Assembly (NCBI RefSeq): GCF_040712315.1
Contig: NC_134018.1
Coordinates: 42,657,335 to 42,721,334 of the forward strand
Source: Castanea sativa
Lineage: Eukaryota > Streptophyta > Magnoliopsida > Fagales > Fagaceae
Length of the DNA stretch: 64,000 nt
Reading direction: 5' to 3'
The translations under genes were made by a program, and so were the position numbers. Under the pieces are notes generated by a model, which was not told where the DNA came from, ran no database searches, and saw nothing but the letters and a program-made list of their open reading frames with translations. Within the stretch, counting starts at the first letter, position 1. Each line of letters begins with the position of its first letter. This document shows positions 47,558 to 60,500 of this stretch, in pieces.

Positions 47558-48569
47558 TCCATCTTTCGTAACTATGACATCGCATGCTTGCATCTGCAGT
47601 TCTGGGATACCCACACAAAGCTTTTTATTTCCATTCACTGATATGATACTTGCATTTCTGAAGATGCCTTCTGTTAATACCCCCCCTCCAGATTATTAAA
47701 AGAAAGATTCAAATGTTGTAAAAGGGAGAGTTTTTGTAGATCTTTAGGAATTCGCCCTGACATGTTGTTTTGTGAAAGATCTAAGAACTGAGGGCCTCTC
47801 AAAGAAGCCAAAGATGGAGGTAAGGTGCCTTGAAATAAATTACCTTGCAGGTAAAGGTACTCCAAGCTCAAGCAATCTGAAATGGCTCTAGGAATCTCAC
47901 TAGACAATTTGTTTTTAGAGACGTCCAATTGATTGATATATTTGAAAATGCCTACTTCCACACTTCCACAGGTAGGGTGCTGGTTAATGAGTTCTGTGAT
48001 AAGTTGAGTACTAGTAATTGGGGAAGACTGCTTTTGGGTTTGGCTCCACTAAGGCTATTTTCTGAAATGTTTAAGTACTGCAAGTATTTGCAGTTTCCAA
48101 AACTGGAGGGAATGCTTCCTTCCAAATTGTTCTGCCATAAGTAAAGTTTGACCAATTGAGTGAGGTTACCTATAAGTTATTGTCACGGAGGTTGACCAAC
48201 TTGAGAAAGCTAAAATTTCCAACATAAGGTGATATGGTCCATATGGATCCATGCAAAGTATAGCCTTGTAGGTTCAAGGCTGTGACTCTTTGATGCTGGT
48301 GGCTGCATGTAACTCCTTGCCAGTTGCAGAAGTGGATAGAATCATTCCAAGAGCTCAAGATTTTATGTGGATCATTGGCTATCAGTGAACTTAAGCAAAG
48401 CCAACCGATCAGTCTCATTTGTTGGATCAGAAACAATATTGGTCTTTTGCAAGTGTAGTAGGCTTATAGAAAAGAGAAGAATAGCATGAAGGTATGTAAG
48501 CCATATCACACGAAACTTGGTGTAGTGAAGCTTTATTGGTATCAAGCAGATGGTGAAATAATGGTGCAA

Positions 48570-49166
48570 GGCAAAGAGAGATATAGAGAATTATGTTGAG
48601 CAAAAATGAGACTTTTAGCAGGGGTCAGTTATGGTATGAACTCAACTGTAATACTTCTTTTGAAATTTTCTCTAACCACAATATTTTTTTTTCATGTAAT
48701 TATATGATTTTTTTGCTACTGAACTCACTGTTCTCATGTAAGACTTAAAATGCTGTTTCTCACATTCCTCCACACACCAAAAAGCAATTATGATACTTTA
48801 ACTGATTTGTTAATGATAAATTATAGTAGTAAATTTGTGAGAAAGTAGAAGCTGAACCAAAAAAAAAAAAAAAAGAGAAAACAAACGTGGTTGTTATTGT
48901 ATGTTGTTTTGATGCTAAACACGCTAGATTATTCATCCAGATTAGGTAAATTACGACCCTATTCCAAAGTTTCTTCTTCTTCTTCTTTTTTTTTTTTTCC
49001 TATTCTCCTTTTCGTATGATTTGATAAGAAGATTAAATCTTTATTTTGTTTAACTGGATTAAGATTGGCGTAATTAATATTGACCTGTCAAATTCATAGT
49101 ATGCATGTTGAAGATGAAAACTTCATCATGCGCTCCTATAAAAGATGATAATGGTTGGTTGATTCA
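48570..49166. other. upstream region of kinase gene A
   Basis: AT-rich with CTT-runs near 48970-49000. I see no ORF. This is the former promoter side of gene A. Confidence 0.4.
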
Positions 49167-50009
49167 TGTAGAGTTTATTTAGACCCCTTAAACACACAAT
49201 TAGATTAACCTAGTTAATAAGCCAAGTTATTACTTAGTCCAAATTCCAGATCTAGGTTAACACAATCATATAACCATATCAATGCAAAGTGCGGAATATA
49301 AAAACACAAATATATGATGACCCAGGAAAACCAAACCGGTAAAAAACCTGGGGAGGATTTAACCTGGCTATCCTCAAGGTAAACCTGAATCCACTATGAA
49401 AGAATCGAAGTATACAATAGCGACTTATACCACTAACATCCTATTGCTACCTACCAGTAGAACTTTCTAACACAACCACGTGCAAGCTTCGAGACCACAG
49501 ACTCCTTCTTTCTTGGATTCTCTAGCAAGTAAGAGCACCCCCGCTTATGTATCTTTAAGCTCTTATGGTAGCAATTGAACGATCACAAAGCGCTCAAAGA
49601 AATCTCCTTCTTGATAATCTCAAGCTTGTGTGAAGGCAAGCACCTCTCAGATCTCACAAGAGATTCACACAAACAACAATATGAGCAACGTCAAAAACGT
49701 GGCTAGAGTTTGCCTTTTATACCTAGGACAAAACATAAAACCTTACACGTTATATGGGCTTAGGGTTGAGTTGGAAAATTTGCAGAAAAACAATCTGCAC
49801 AACTTTCGATCCGTCGAGTCTAATTCTCGATCGATCGAATCAAGCAGAAATGCACAGTAACTTCTGCAATTAACTCGATTCCAACTTTACATAAATCACA
49901 TACTTTGAGCAAGTCTAAAACACAACTAGACACCTGTTTTGATCATGGTTTGCCAACAATACATATTAGAGTTCTAATACATTAGTTCCTAAGTACTTAG
50001 AACCTAACA
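49167..50009 (-). repeat. 3' LTR of non-autonomous Copia element
   Basis: 843 bp; contains TCGATCGATCGA-type words near 49825-49845. Collinear with 55579-56418. Confidence 0.9.
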
Positions 50010-50644
50010 AACTCCCCCTTTAGCAATCCGTGACAAAACACAACTAAAAGCTCAGAGTTTACAAAGAAAAGCCCTTTACAAAAATATGCCCATCAAAACA
50101 AATCCAATCCTAACTACTATCCATCAGTTGCAAGTGTAGACAGCAGCTTAATTGAATCAACATGTATATTTCCTAAAACACTAAACAAAACGCATAAACG
50201 TATGTGTGGAAAATACAAGTAAATAATCATAACATTCTTGATTTCACAAAACACAAAATATAGACAAATAGCAATGATATCAATGAATAACATATAATCA
50301 TAAGTAAGTCTATAAGCAGTGAAACAAGAAACAAAATAACTCCCCCTATCTAGAATACACCAAGAGCCAAAAACAAAACATACACAGTGAAACACCTAGA
50401 TACAATCTAATCTCCACAGGCTCTCAAAGAACAAAGTCCCAAAAACTCCAATAACCAAAACTCAAACTCCCCCTAAGATATACAATCTACTCTACTCCCC
50501 CTTTTTGTGACAGAATGCCAAACAACAAATCAAAAACCATCACCAAAAGGAGGCGGCGAACGGCGAACGGCGAAGAAGCGCCAAGTCTGCTCGCAAAGCA
50601 CGGGTCTCATCCAGAATGTCCATTAAAATTTGACCATAAGCCGC

Positions 50645-51634
50645 CTAAACGGTCATGACAGACTCCAACGTATGATGAATGTCAAAGTCATCCGAAGTTG
50701 ATGGCAGAGGAACATCAGCAGTAGCATCGCCAACAGGATCAGCAGACTCCTCACCAGAAGGAACACCTATAGAAGAAGAGGGGGGAACGGTACCAAAAGA
50801 CTTAGCTCGTGGGCGTTTAGAGTGCTCTCTCATCTGAGCAGCCCTCTGCCTAAGGAAAGTGGCACCTATGTGAGCAATAACATGGACGAGCTCAGACACG
50901 GGGAAGTCGGACAACCCTAAAAACAACAAAATCCTATGAATGAAAATAGGATGAAAAAGAGCATGAGCAGTAGATGAACTCCTATACACTTCATTCAAAG
51001 AACGAAGAAACAGGTGAGGAAAACTAATAGGAGCATCCGTAACCAAAGCATACAAAAATACACATCGCTCCAAAGGAATGGTGTGCAGATGCGAAATAGG
51101 CCACAGGGAATGACACGCTATCCTAAAAATAAGATAGGTAGACTCAGTGAGCACAGCAGAAGTGATCCAAGGATTAAAACCCCACCGAATAGAAGTACCG
51201 ATGATGTAAGACATGATGTCTTCTAGGGGAGGAGACACATCATAGGGGTAAACAGGATGCTGAACAAGAAGCACCCCGAGAGCATTAGCCACTACCGAAG
51301 GAGTAATGGTATACTCATCACCACGAATCCAACTCCTCACAAGAGTGTCGGAATCATAAGGGTGAATAGAGAGGTTCAAGTAGAACTCTCTAATCAAGAT
51401 GGCAGGAGGAGGAGCATCAAAATCCAAAAGAGGTAACCAGCCTCGATGCTCAAAGTTTGCCCTAATGGAAGGATCAAGCTCATCTAATAGAACCCTACGC
51501 TTAGCCCAAATTTTCCTCTTAGTGTTCAGGGTCTCAAAAGTCTCTTGATGCTTCTCACTCAAGAACTTATCACTCTTAAAAGAAGGATCAAAAGTAGAGG
51601 TGGATGACCTATTGGCTCTAGTCTTCCTAGGCAT
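50645..51634 (-). CDS. intact ORF, 'putative plant transposon protein' family
   Basis: I choose the Met at 51634 (MPRKTRANRS...) because the residues before it are low-complexity and the upstream frame starts without an ATG in context; this gives 329 residues. The sequence matches the style of the Transposase_32-type domain found in many plant LTR elements (words DFDAPPPAILIREFYLN, SWIRGDEYTITPSVVANALGV, LYALVTDAPISFPHLF). The C-terminus is Ser/Pro/acidic. There is no known catalytic motif and no signal peptide. It lies between gag and the 3' LTR on the sense strand of the element, where SIRE-type Copia elements place an extra, env-like ORF. It has no stop or frameshift although gag in the same element has two stops. 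Function unknown. Confidence 0.7.
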   Translation of the reverse strand: MPRKTRANRSSTSTFDPSFKSDKFLSEKHQETFETLNTKRKIWAKRRVLLDELDPSIRANFEHRGWLPLLDFDAPPPAILIREFYLNLSIHPYDSDTLVRSWIRGDEYTITPSVVANALGVLLVQHPVYPYDVSPPLEDIMSYIIGTSIRWGFNPWITSAVLTESTYLIFRIACHSLWPISHLHTIPLERCVFLYALVTDAPISFPHLFLRSLNEVYRSSSTAHALFHPIFIHRILLFLGLSDFPVSELVHVIAHIGATFLRQRAAQMREHSKRPRAKSFGTVPPSSSIGVPSGEESADPVGDATADVPLPSTSDDFDIHHTLESVMTV

Positions 51635-53817
51635 GATGCTAGAGTGATAAACAGAGACACAAGAGAAAAAACACAAAAACTCAAGGGCAGACTGCAAGGT
51701 AGCACACAAAAAAACTAAATGATGCATGAACAAATAAATGTAATGATGCATGCTCTAATGCAATTACAACACGTTCTAATTTAAGTTTAGAATCACAAAA
51801 TTGGCTTGAGCATAGAGTTTTAAACAAAACAACTCTAAATTTTTCAAAAACCACTTGTAGAAATTTTACTCAATTGACCAATTGATCATCACACAAGATA
51901 GAAAACAATTTACAATGATCAATTACATCAAACAAACAAGCCAATTTCATCAATCCAACCTAAATTAAACAAAATCCCCAATTCAGAACAAAACAAGCCC
52001 TAGAAATTTCAATTCTCCATAAAACACCAAATTGACCAAATTAAATATTATGCATCATGAATATAGCATTATAGGACAAAAACCCATTAATCAATTTCAG
52101 AAAATAAGGCTTGAATCATCAAAAATCCCAAAATTTGCTTAGTCCGAAAATATCCCTTAAAATGCATGAATTTATGCATGAAACTTGAAATAAAATGCAA
52201 AAGGAAGGGTATAAAGGTCTTATCGGCCTTTGGAGAGAAAAACCTTGCAAAAAGAATGGAGGAAAATGACAAAAAATTGGTTGGAAGGCTTGACCGGTTC
52301 GTATGGAGAGAGAAAAGGCGAGAAACTTTTTTAAAAAGTGAATGAACAGTGAAAAGAAAAACCTTTTTTAAAAAAAAAAACTCCATACAATTTTCGATCG
52401 ATCGAAAAACAGATTTGATCGGTCAAAAATGCTTCGATTGATCGAAGACCAATCGAGCACCGATCGAAACAGACAGTGGCTGACCAAAAAATTAATCGCA
52501 ATTTCAATCGATCGAAGAACATGTTCGACCGGTCGAAATTCTAGAAAACTCAGTTTTTGAAAAATAAAACAAATTTGTGCATAAACTCCTCAAAGCATTG
52601 AATTTAATGAAAAGAATGCATGAGTATGAGATGAAATGCTTTTCAAAAACATAAGTTTTGAACTCAGTTTTCCAAAAATATAGATTTTCCAAACATTTTC
52701 CTTGAATTCTCAAGCATCAAAATGATTTTGCAAAATTCTCAAGGCACTTTCAAACTTGGTTGGTCCGACCAAAAACACACACAATAACATGTACAAGGTT
52801 TAACAAAGAGTAACTTGTGTAGTGTGTGCAACTAGCAAAAGCTTGAGAAAACATGTGAAGTGATATGTAAGTAAAAATCAACCACAAAGTCTTCAAAATA
52901 CATCACAAAGAATGCAAAAGAGACTGTCACCTAAAGGTACATCATATAACTCTCACATCTCCTAGATTATGAGCTTGCAATCATGTAAGTTTCTTAAGTT
53001 TGCCTTATAATGTACACACAGATTTTCAGATTTTCAGAAACTTATAAAATAAAAGCCGGGATAATGTACACACCAATTTTATGTATTTAATTTTTGCATT
53101 AAGTCCAATAATGTACACACTAATTTTAAGCAATTAACCCGAGGCTACACCATATGTTCTTTTTGTGCATGTGCTACACTTTCTCGAGCACAAAATCTTA
53201 CGATATGCACTAAGGTATTCATGATTGGCTAATGAACAGTGGTGAGATAGTTATTTATACCTTTCTCAAAAGGATCAAGTCCGTCAGTTAAAGACTTGTG
53301 ACTTCAAGATCACGACAAAGTAGTCAAAAACTACAAACATCTTCCCACACAACATGCACTACAAAGCTTTAACTAGTAAAATGCAAGAAATAAGCCCATC
53401 CAAGCTAAACAGAGTACACGTACATGGTATATGAAAATAAATTGACCAACCTTGTTGTCAAAAACCAAGAAAATAAATGCAAAAACATATTTGCTTCCCT
53501 TTTTTTTTAAATGAAAATTATCAAAAACATCCTAGAATGAAATGCATGAATGTTATGCAATGCAAATCCTAGAAAACAAAGAGAACAAAAGCAAAAGAAA
53601 GCAGCAAAAACAATTGGTCACAAAGAATGGAGCAATGAATGCACAAGGACCATGTCAGAAAGACTCACTTAGATTGAGCCTTTTGCATCCAAAGTCTTTT
53701 AGATGCACCTTGAGTATTGGAGTTCTTATTCATATTAGAATGATTTCCAACTCCAGAATTGGAATAAAGGTTTAGAGTCTTTATCAACTCACTAATAAGT
53801 ACCATAGGATCATGTGC
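51635..53817. other. untranslated interior of the Copia element
   Basis: No coding region. About 52395-52545 is dense in ATCGATCGA and CGACCGGTCGAA palindromic words, also seen in the LTRs and at 28850-28920. A GTACACAC repeat is present near 53010-53115. The expected protease, integrase and RT are absent. Confidence 0.6.
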
Positions 53818-55521
53818 TTAAGGCACAGGTACTTTTGGTTTATTTGCTCTCTTAGCAGCTTGAAGCTTGTAACAGTTTGGACGAATGTGCCCAGACTTTC
53901 CACAAAAATGACACACCCAAGTAGACTTCTCATGTGTCCTGTTCCTAGGAAGGGTAGACTCCTTAGGTTCAGACTCTTTCAGATCAACCATAATCTTCTT
54001 AGGAGGAGAAACTTCTATGGGTTTGACAACCTCACGCACAGGGGATTCAGAAGAAGATGAAGGAACAAAGATTGTGAAATTTGGTGCAGACACATTGATA
54101 CTCTCTATAAAACCTAACCCAGTTTTGTCAAAAGGAGACTTTTGAACACTCAACATCTGATCAAGTTTGGAATTAGCAGACCTATTCGTTTGTTCTCTAG
54201 CAACAGATAGTTCATGTTCCAAAGATTTAACTTTATCAAGCAAAAACATATTCTTAGTCTTCACATTATTCAAAAGTTCAATAGCATCAAACAAATTCAC
54301 AAGCAAATTTTTCTTATCAAGCTCAAGAGATACAATTTTCTTTAAGCCTAATTCAACATTCATAGCATCCTTTGCAACAACTTTGCAAAGTTTATTATAG
54401 GCTTCTTGAAGATCTGCATCCTCAGAGAGTTCCCCATCAGAAGGGTTCTCTTCAACAATCACACTTTCATTAACTACAACAGTAGCAGTGAAAGCACTGA
54501 AGTTTACATCCTCGTCACAACCAGACTCATCATCAAAAACTTCATCATCATTAAAGGTTACAGCCATAGCCTTACCCTTAGACCTCAAGAATGTTGGACA
54601 TTCAGATTTCACATGACCATACCCTTGGCAACCAAAACATTGAGGACCCATAGAATTTTTAGAAGATTGACTGACTTTTTCTCTAGATTTTTCAATTTTG
54701 TTAACCTTAGTGGGATCATTCTTCCTAAAATTTCTAGGTTCATCAATGTTTTTACCTCTTGCCCTTCTATTGCTATTTCTAAGAAAATTTCTAAAGTTCT
54801 TGGCAAGGTAAGCAATCTATGTAGTAGAGAGATCATCATCAAATCCACCAACCTCAACATCATCAATAGACTTAAGAGCCATTGATTTGGATTTGCTAGT
54901 TTTGGGTAGGTCCAACTCATAGAACTGAAGAGATCCTACAAGTTCATCAACAGGAATGGAGTCCACATCCTTGCTTTCAGTGATGGCAGTCACTTTGGGT
55001 CTAAAATCTTCAGTCAAAGATCTAAGAATCTTCCTAACAATTTTAGGTTGATCATAGATTTCACCTAAGTTGTAAGCAGAATTAACAATGTCATTTAACT
55101 TAGCATAGAATTCATCAAAAGATTCATCCTCAGACATCCTAATGCTTTCAAATCTAGTTGTTAATTGTTGCAACTTATTGATCTTAACTGCCTTTGTGCC
55201 TTCACGCATAGTTTGTAGGATATTCCAAGCAGTGTGAGCAACCTCAACATTAGAGATTCTCTTAAATTCCTCCATAGAAACAGCATTAAAGATAGCATTC
55301 ATAGCTTTGCTATTGAAGGCTGCTGCTTCTTTCTAAGAAGTTTTCCACTCACTTACAGAAGTAATGGGCTTCTCCCATCCGTATTCAACGGAGTTCCAAA
55401 CTCTCTCATCAATGGATTTCAGGAAAGCTTTCATCATTATTTTGTAGTAAGCATAATTATTCCCATCAAAGTAAAGAAGAATAATAAGAGAGTGTCTGTG
55501 TTCCATGACAACAGGGGTCAA
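53818..55521 (-). pseudogene. Copia gag with two CCHC knuckles
   Basis: One frame from about 55521 to a TAA at 53818. The N-terminal part has FDGNNYAYYKIMMKAFLKS, the UBN2-type gag core has AHTAWNILQTMREGT, LTTRFESIRMSEDESF and VRKILRSL, then a first CCHC CFGCQGYGHVKSECP, an acidic and coiled-coil region, and a second CCHC CHFCGKSGHIRPNC. In-frame TAG codons at 55333-55335 and about 54817-54819 interrupt it. No protease domain follows. It would bind RNA and form particles if intact. Confidence 0.88.
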
Positions 55522-55564
55522 GGATCAGCTCAGAGATCAAAAGATCTACACACAAGAGCTACCC

Positions 55565-55576
55565 GCTCTGATACCA
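55565..55576 (-). other. initiator-Met tRNA primer binding site
   Basis: Reads TGGTATCAGAGC on the minus strand, two bases inside the 5' LTR, the standard Copia primer site. It fixes the element's orientation. Confidence 0.9.
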
Positions 55577-55578
55577 CT

Positions 55579-56418
55579 TGTAGATTTTATTTAGACCCCT
55601 TAAACACAATTGGATTAACCTAGTTAACAAGCCAAGTTATTACTTAATCCAAATTCCAGATCTAGGTTAACACAATCATATAATCATATCAATGCAAAGT
55701 GCGGAATATAAAAACACAAAGATATGATGAACCAGGAAAACCAAACCGGTAAAAAACCTGAGGAGGATTTAACCTAGCTATCCTCAAGGTAAACCTGAAT
55801 CCACTATGAAAGAATCAAAGTGTACAATAGCGACTTAGACCACTAACATCCTATTGCTACCCACTAGTAAAACTTACTGACACGACCACATGCAAGCTCC
55901 AAGACCACGGACTCCTTCTTTCTTGGATTCTCCAGCAAGTACGAGCACCCCCGCTTGTGTATCTTTAAGCTCTTATAGCAGCAACTGAACGATCATCAAG
56001 CTCTCGAAGAAATCTCCTTCTTGATAATCCCAAGCTTGTGTGAAGGCAAGCACCTCTCAGATCTCACAAGAGATTCACACAAACAACAATATGAGCAACC
56101 TCAAAAATGTGGCTAGGGTTTGCCTTTTATACCTAGGACAAAACATAAAACCCTACACGTTATAGGGCTTAGGGCTGAGTTGGAAAATCTGCAGATAAAC
56201 AATCTGCACAACTTTCGATCGGTCGAGTCTAATTCTCGATCAATCGAGTCAGGTAGAAATGCATAGTAACTTCTGCAATTAACTCGATTCTAACTTTTCA
56301 TAAATCACATACTTTGAGCAAGTCTAAAACACAACTAGACACCTGTTTTGATCATGGTTTGCCAACAATACATATTAGAATTCTAATACATTAGTTCCTA
56401 AGTACTTAGAACCTAATA
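55579..56418 (-). repeat. 5' LTR of non-autonomous Copia element
   Basis: 840 bp, partner of 49167-50009. Confidence 0.9.
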
Positions 56419-57536
56419 GTTCCATTTGTTACTTGACACATCTTATTCTTCATTTTCAATTCCTCTGTTTGAAGTTGAACCTATTTTCACTCAATCTTCA
56501 TTTCCAAAGCACGTAACAATCTTTTAAAACGATAGTATAATATGTGAATTGTGCTGTAACATAGCTTGATAAACAACACATTACACAAAAATAAATAGAT
56601 AAACCCTTCAAAGATTTTAAGACCTCTCTTCCCCATCATAGTTCATATCTCTCTTCCCCATTATAATTAGATCCCTTTTTAGAGATTTTTTATTTATTTA
56701 TTTTAAATCATTAAAAAAACTCTATTTTTGGAGAAACTTATAGATACATGTCATGTATTTAATAAACATTCAAATAAAAGCATCGTCGTTGATATTCCCA
56801 ATACAAAAGGGCTTTCAGCAATTGGATTGATTATCAATAGCAAACAAAATATGTACACACCATAGTTTTTCTTTTTCCTTTTTTCTGAATACATACAAAC
56901 TATTGACTATACTCTAGAGCCTGTAGTAGAAGTGTTCAATATGCTTGTACTATAAAAAAGTGGCAATATGCATACACAAGTAGGACCGCCATATCCCAAA
57001 GAAGAAAATATAAGGAAATCATTCCACGAACATTTTGACAAAGGAGATTGAACTAGCACACCTATATATGCTCAACAGGGACATGAAAGAGGTTTCAGTG
57101 ATCTCTTCTGATAGTTTCATGCTTTGCAGTCAAAGTACAAAGTTCGTTATATTTATTATTCCCCTTACTATAAAGTAAAACCATGAAAGTAGAAACAAGA
57201 ACAACTATTGCATATGCATGAGAGCATTAAAAAAATTGAATATGAAAGAACCTTTTGTAAGATTTTGGGTCTAAAAATGAGAAAATTCTAGTCTAACATT
57301 TGATTGTTAGTAAGAATCGAAAAATCTAACTATTTATACAATTAAGATATATCATTTATCAAAATAATAAAAGACGGCCATGATTCCATTTATGCAAAAT
57401 TAATAGGAAACAAAAGAAATAAAACTCAGTGGCAAATCTATAACTCTTAGGACAGTCTTCAATCATTTTAGAAGAAAATTGTCATTGATGATTTTATTAT
57501 TTAGCCAAATTTAAATTTAAAATATTTGGAAGTACC
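56419..57536. other. intergenic, 3' side of gene B
   Basis: AT-rich. No gene is visible. It should hold the 3' UTR and terminator of gene B. Confidence 0.4.
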
Positions 57537-60500
57537 TTAAAGTTGGATTCTCCTAAATCCACCTCTGTTGATATTAGAACCAAGAAAAGCACTTTTGATC
57601 AAATGTAGTTCTCTGGTAACTTCCTTCATCTTCATTCTTTCTTTTGGTGACTCCATTGAACAGGCAAGTCCAGTTTCAAGGATTGATGCTAAGCACTTAT
57701 GCACATTGGGATCCATTTGGCAAAAGTTCGAAATACCTTGAGCTTCTTCATCTACTTGCATTCCATTGCCATTATTATCTTCTGTGGTTGCCACTATTGC
57801 TGTTGGAGCTTCATCAACTTCTCTTGGAAGAAGGATTGGGCTCACAATTTGAACCAGATTTTCAGGTAGTGCCATCTTAGCAAAATTGTGAAGATTGAGA
57901 CCATCTTTAAATATGTCATCAGTGGGTCTTCTTCCTATGAACATCTCCAGTAATAATATACCATAGCTATAGACGTCCCCCTCTATTGATGCCTTACCAC
58001 CCATTCCATACTCTACAATTTAATTATGATATGTAAGGAAATTTTGCAGTTGTTTACAATGATATTTGGAATTTAATGCAATTACAAATTTGATTAGGTA
58101 CAATAGCAAAAAAAATGTTGAACCTAAAGAAGAACATGAAGACAGAAGCCATCATGTCAAAATTTCAAGTTAAAAGTAGTGGCAATAGGTGCGTGCATGT
58201 GTGCATGTTCTAGTTTGACATGTTCATAAATTCTCTTTATTATATATTTTTTGGTATATCTGTTACTTTATATACCCATCAAAAAGTTTGTAAACTTCTT
58301 CATGTGGAACAAATCTATTTAAAAAACAGATTCACTTCCTTCTATATCAGTATCACAATCTACATCAGATTTATATCCAGGAGGCAATATTTGTTAATTT
58401 TGTGTAGGACAGAAAATGTGGTTAATAGTTAGGAATAGGATAGTCTAATCAAATTGTATTTGCCATTGGTATGAACATTTTAGGTACTAATGCCTTGGCT
58501 GCCCCATGTTCAACAAAAATCATGGTTCCTATTACTAGTCGTTACTTGAATAATGTCTGTTGACAAGTTTTTCAGGACATGAGTTAATGTCACAAAATTA
58601 TAGCACAGATCTGTTTTGAGACCAGCTCTACCATATTTGCTATGACAAACTGACAAGCAATCATTAGTCACTAATCACAAACATATAGTGTTGGGGAAAT
58701 CAATGCCTAAAAAACAAAGATACTTAGTCAAAAGATAGTCAGCAATGTCTCAACTAATAAAGCAAATTTATCAAGGCTTAAAACATGTTTAATGCTTTGG
58801 TTTGCTTTAAATACTTCAATTAAAAGAAAATCAATATATATATAAAAGCAGAGACCTCATGCGGGAAAGCATGAGGTTCTGCCATGTGGCGCCTTCTTTG
58901 ATAGCCATCCAATTTTTTTTTTTGTTCAAGTTACACCTCATCTATTACTTATTACTCCTCATCACTCCTCTCTCTCAATTCTCAATTGACTAAAATAACT
59001 TTTAAACTTTCAAGTATACCCTTAATTGTTTAATAAAGAAAGAAGAAAAAAATACCATTAATTCAGCTCTTCTACATCTAACCCTTCAGCTGCCCGCCTC
59101 TTGCAATTATCTAAGTTATATATATTAATTAGTACACTTCCTTCTAGCCATGAGTCTCCTTTTACAATCACTTCTCTTCTTTTCTTTTAATGTTTCTCTC
59201 TCTCTTTTTTTTTTTTCCTTCTTCTTTCTAAAATCTTTAGCTACACGTTTTTCAGCAATCACATTTTTATAACTCAAATTCTTGATGTATTGTTGGACAG
59301 ATTGTGCTTGATATGAGTAAATCCTATGGCAAAATCACGGTTTTGCATTCTAGAATCTGTAAAGTTCAAACATGGTGCGTAAGGGTTTGAAATTTTATTC
59401 TTTTTCTCCTTTTGAAATTTTATTCTAGAAAAGTGATTGTGTTCTTGGCTAAGTAAGAGGAAACACAAATACTGTGCTTTAACTAATATAAACTAAATTA
59501 ATTTTTGTTGATATCAATCTTATATTAGAGTTTGCAACAGAGGGTTAGGTTTTAATTGTGTTGTTATCAATTCAATATTAGAGTTTGCAATTTTGACGTG
59601 TTGGGTGTTTTGTTGGAATTATTACATGCAAATAAAAAGAAGTGGTTTATGAAATCCTATGACAAGGGCAATGGCAAGGAATCCAATCGTATCCAATTGC
59701 TCTCTCTCCACACCTTTGCAAATACCACAAACATATCATCATAATTGGAATGTCCCTTTGAGGTCAATTTTATTTTTCCCGTTATTTTCTTTGGGATGTT
59801 ATTTTTAATTTCAGTAATCAACTAGGTTTATTTTTATTTTTCAGTGACAATAATCATCATATGCAAAGGTTAAAATCTAGAGCATCTTATCATAACTATT
59901 AGTATATATCCTTTTCTTACTTTCCAACTTTCATTCACGTAACTGAAACAATATGGGGTTGAATAATGACTATCCACGATTAAAATCTCATTTCAACTAC
60001 AGCTAGGCATTAACCACCTATTGGTGCTACAGTGCTCAAAGGCCCTATAGGGAATTTTTGGTTTAACTATATATTATGTTAGATATAACACAGCACAAAT
60101 TTCATCTTTCGTGTGCATTTTAATTTAGTCTTCTTTCTCTTTTGAATTTAACTTGCTCTTTGTCAATGTTCATTCTTTGTTGTTAATTAATGATATGCTT
60201 TTGATTCCATAAAACATTTGGATATTAATGTTTTCATTCTTAATCAATTTTGAGTGTTATTTGGATGTAGTTAAGCATCGGTGTAGTAGTCCTCATGTTA
60301 GTGTATGTGTTTCGTAATGTTCTTTGGGGAAGCAGGTGAATTAAAAGGTCCGAGTTTACATGTGCAGGAGATGAAATCTATGCAATCTTCGTAGAAAGTG
60401 GACCATTCAGACAATGACACAATAACACATTAAAGAATGTAAATTCCGTTCATGTTTTCCAGCTATAAGAAACTGAGGAATTTCATATTTGAAAGCTTTA

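Larger units (their letters stand above)
29553..48569 (-). pseudogene. LRR receptor kinase gene A, tandem paralogue of gene B, broken by four insertions
   Basis: Exon 1 (48569 to about 45461) has a signal peptide, LRRNT (NETDRLALLKF, SSWNDSIHFCNWQGVTC), one complete LRR, then only the last LRRs, a cap (GNKKLCVGIPELQ), a TM segment and the kinase N-lobe to IIHCDLKSSNVLLDND and SDFGLARLL. HCD instead of HRD marks a non-RD kinase. Exon 2 (35429 to 29553) carries the kinase C-lobe from YGMGGE to HHIKNAFLG. Compared with gene B about a dozen LRRs are deleted. There are frameshifts near 48390, 48170, 47685, 45530 and 35120, and the exon 1 donor is AAGTAAAT where B has AGGTAACA. Insertions: a solo LTR in exon 1 (46204-47557), a gag-protease LTR element in the intron (35587-44259) with a nested hAT-like element, and a Copia element in exon 2 (29642-35058). 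A relic, not a working receptor. Confidence 0.88.
49167..56418 (-). mobile_element. non-autonomous Copia element: gag plus extra ORF, no polymerase
   Basis: LTRs 49167-50009 (843 bp) and 55579-56418 (840 bp) are highly similar and begin TGTAGA. Their outer ends read CTAACA and CTAATA. On the minus strand the right LTR is the 5' LTR, with an exact TGGTATCAGAGC primer site two bases away at 55565-55576. A GGGGGAG polypurine tract (minus strand) abuts the left LTR at about 50010-50020. The interior encodes gag (53818-55521) and a separate ORF (50645-51634) but no protease, integrase or RT. No clean target duplication was found (ATTCA versus GTTCC). Confidence 0.88.

Noticed and set aside
53812..54885. 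Plus-strand ORFs over the Copia gag
   Set aside because: Antisense shadows of the gag frame.
49162..56423. Target duplication for the gag-plus-ORF Copia element
   Set aside because: ATTCA and GTTCC do not match well enough; either ends have decayed or the flanks were rearranged.
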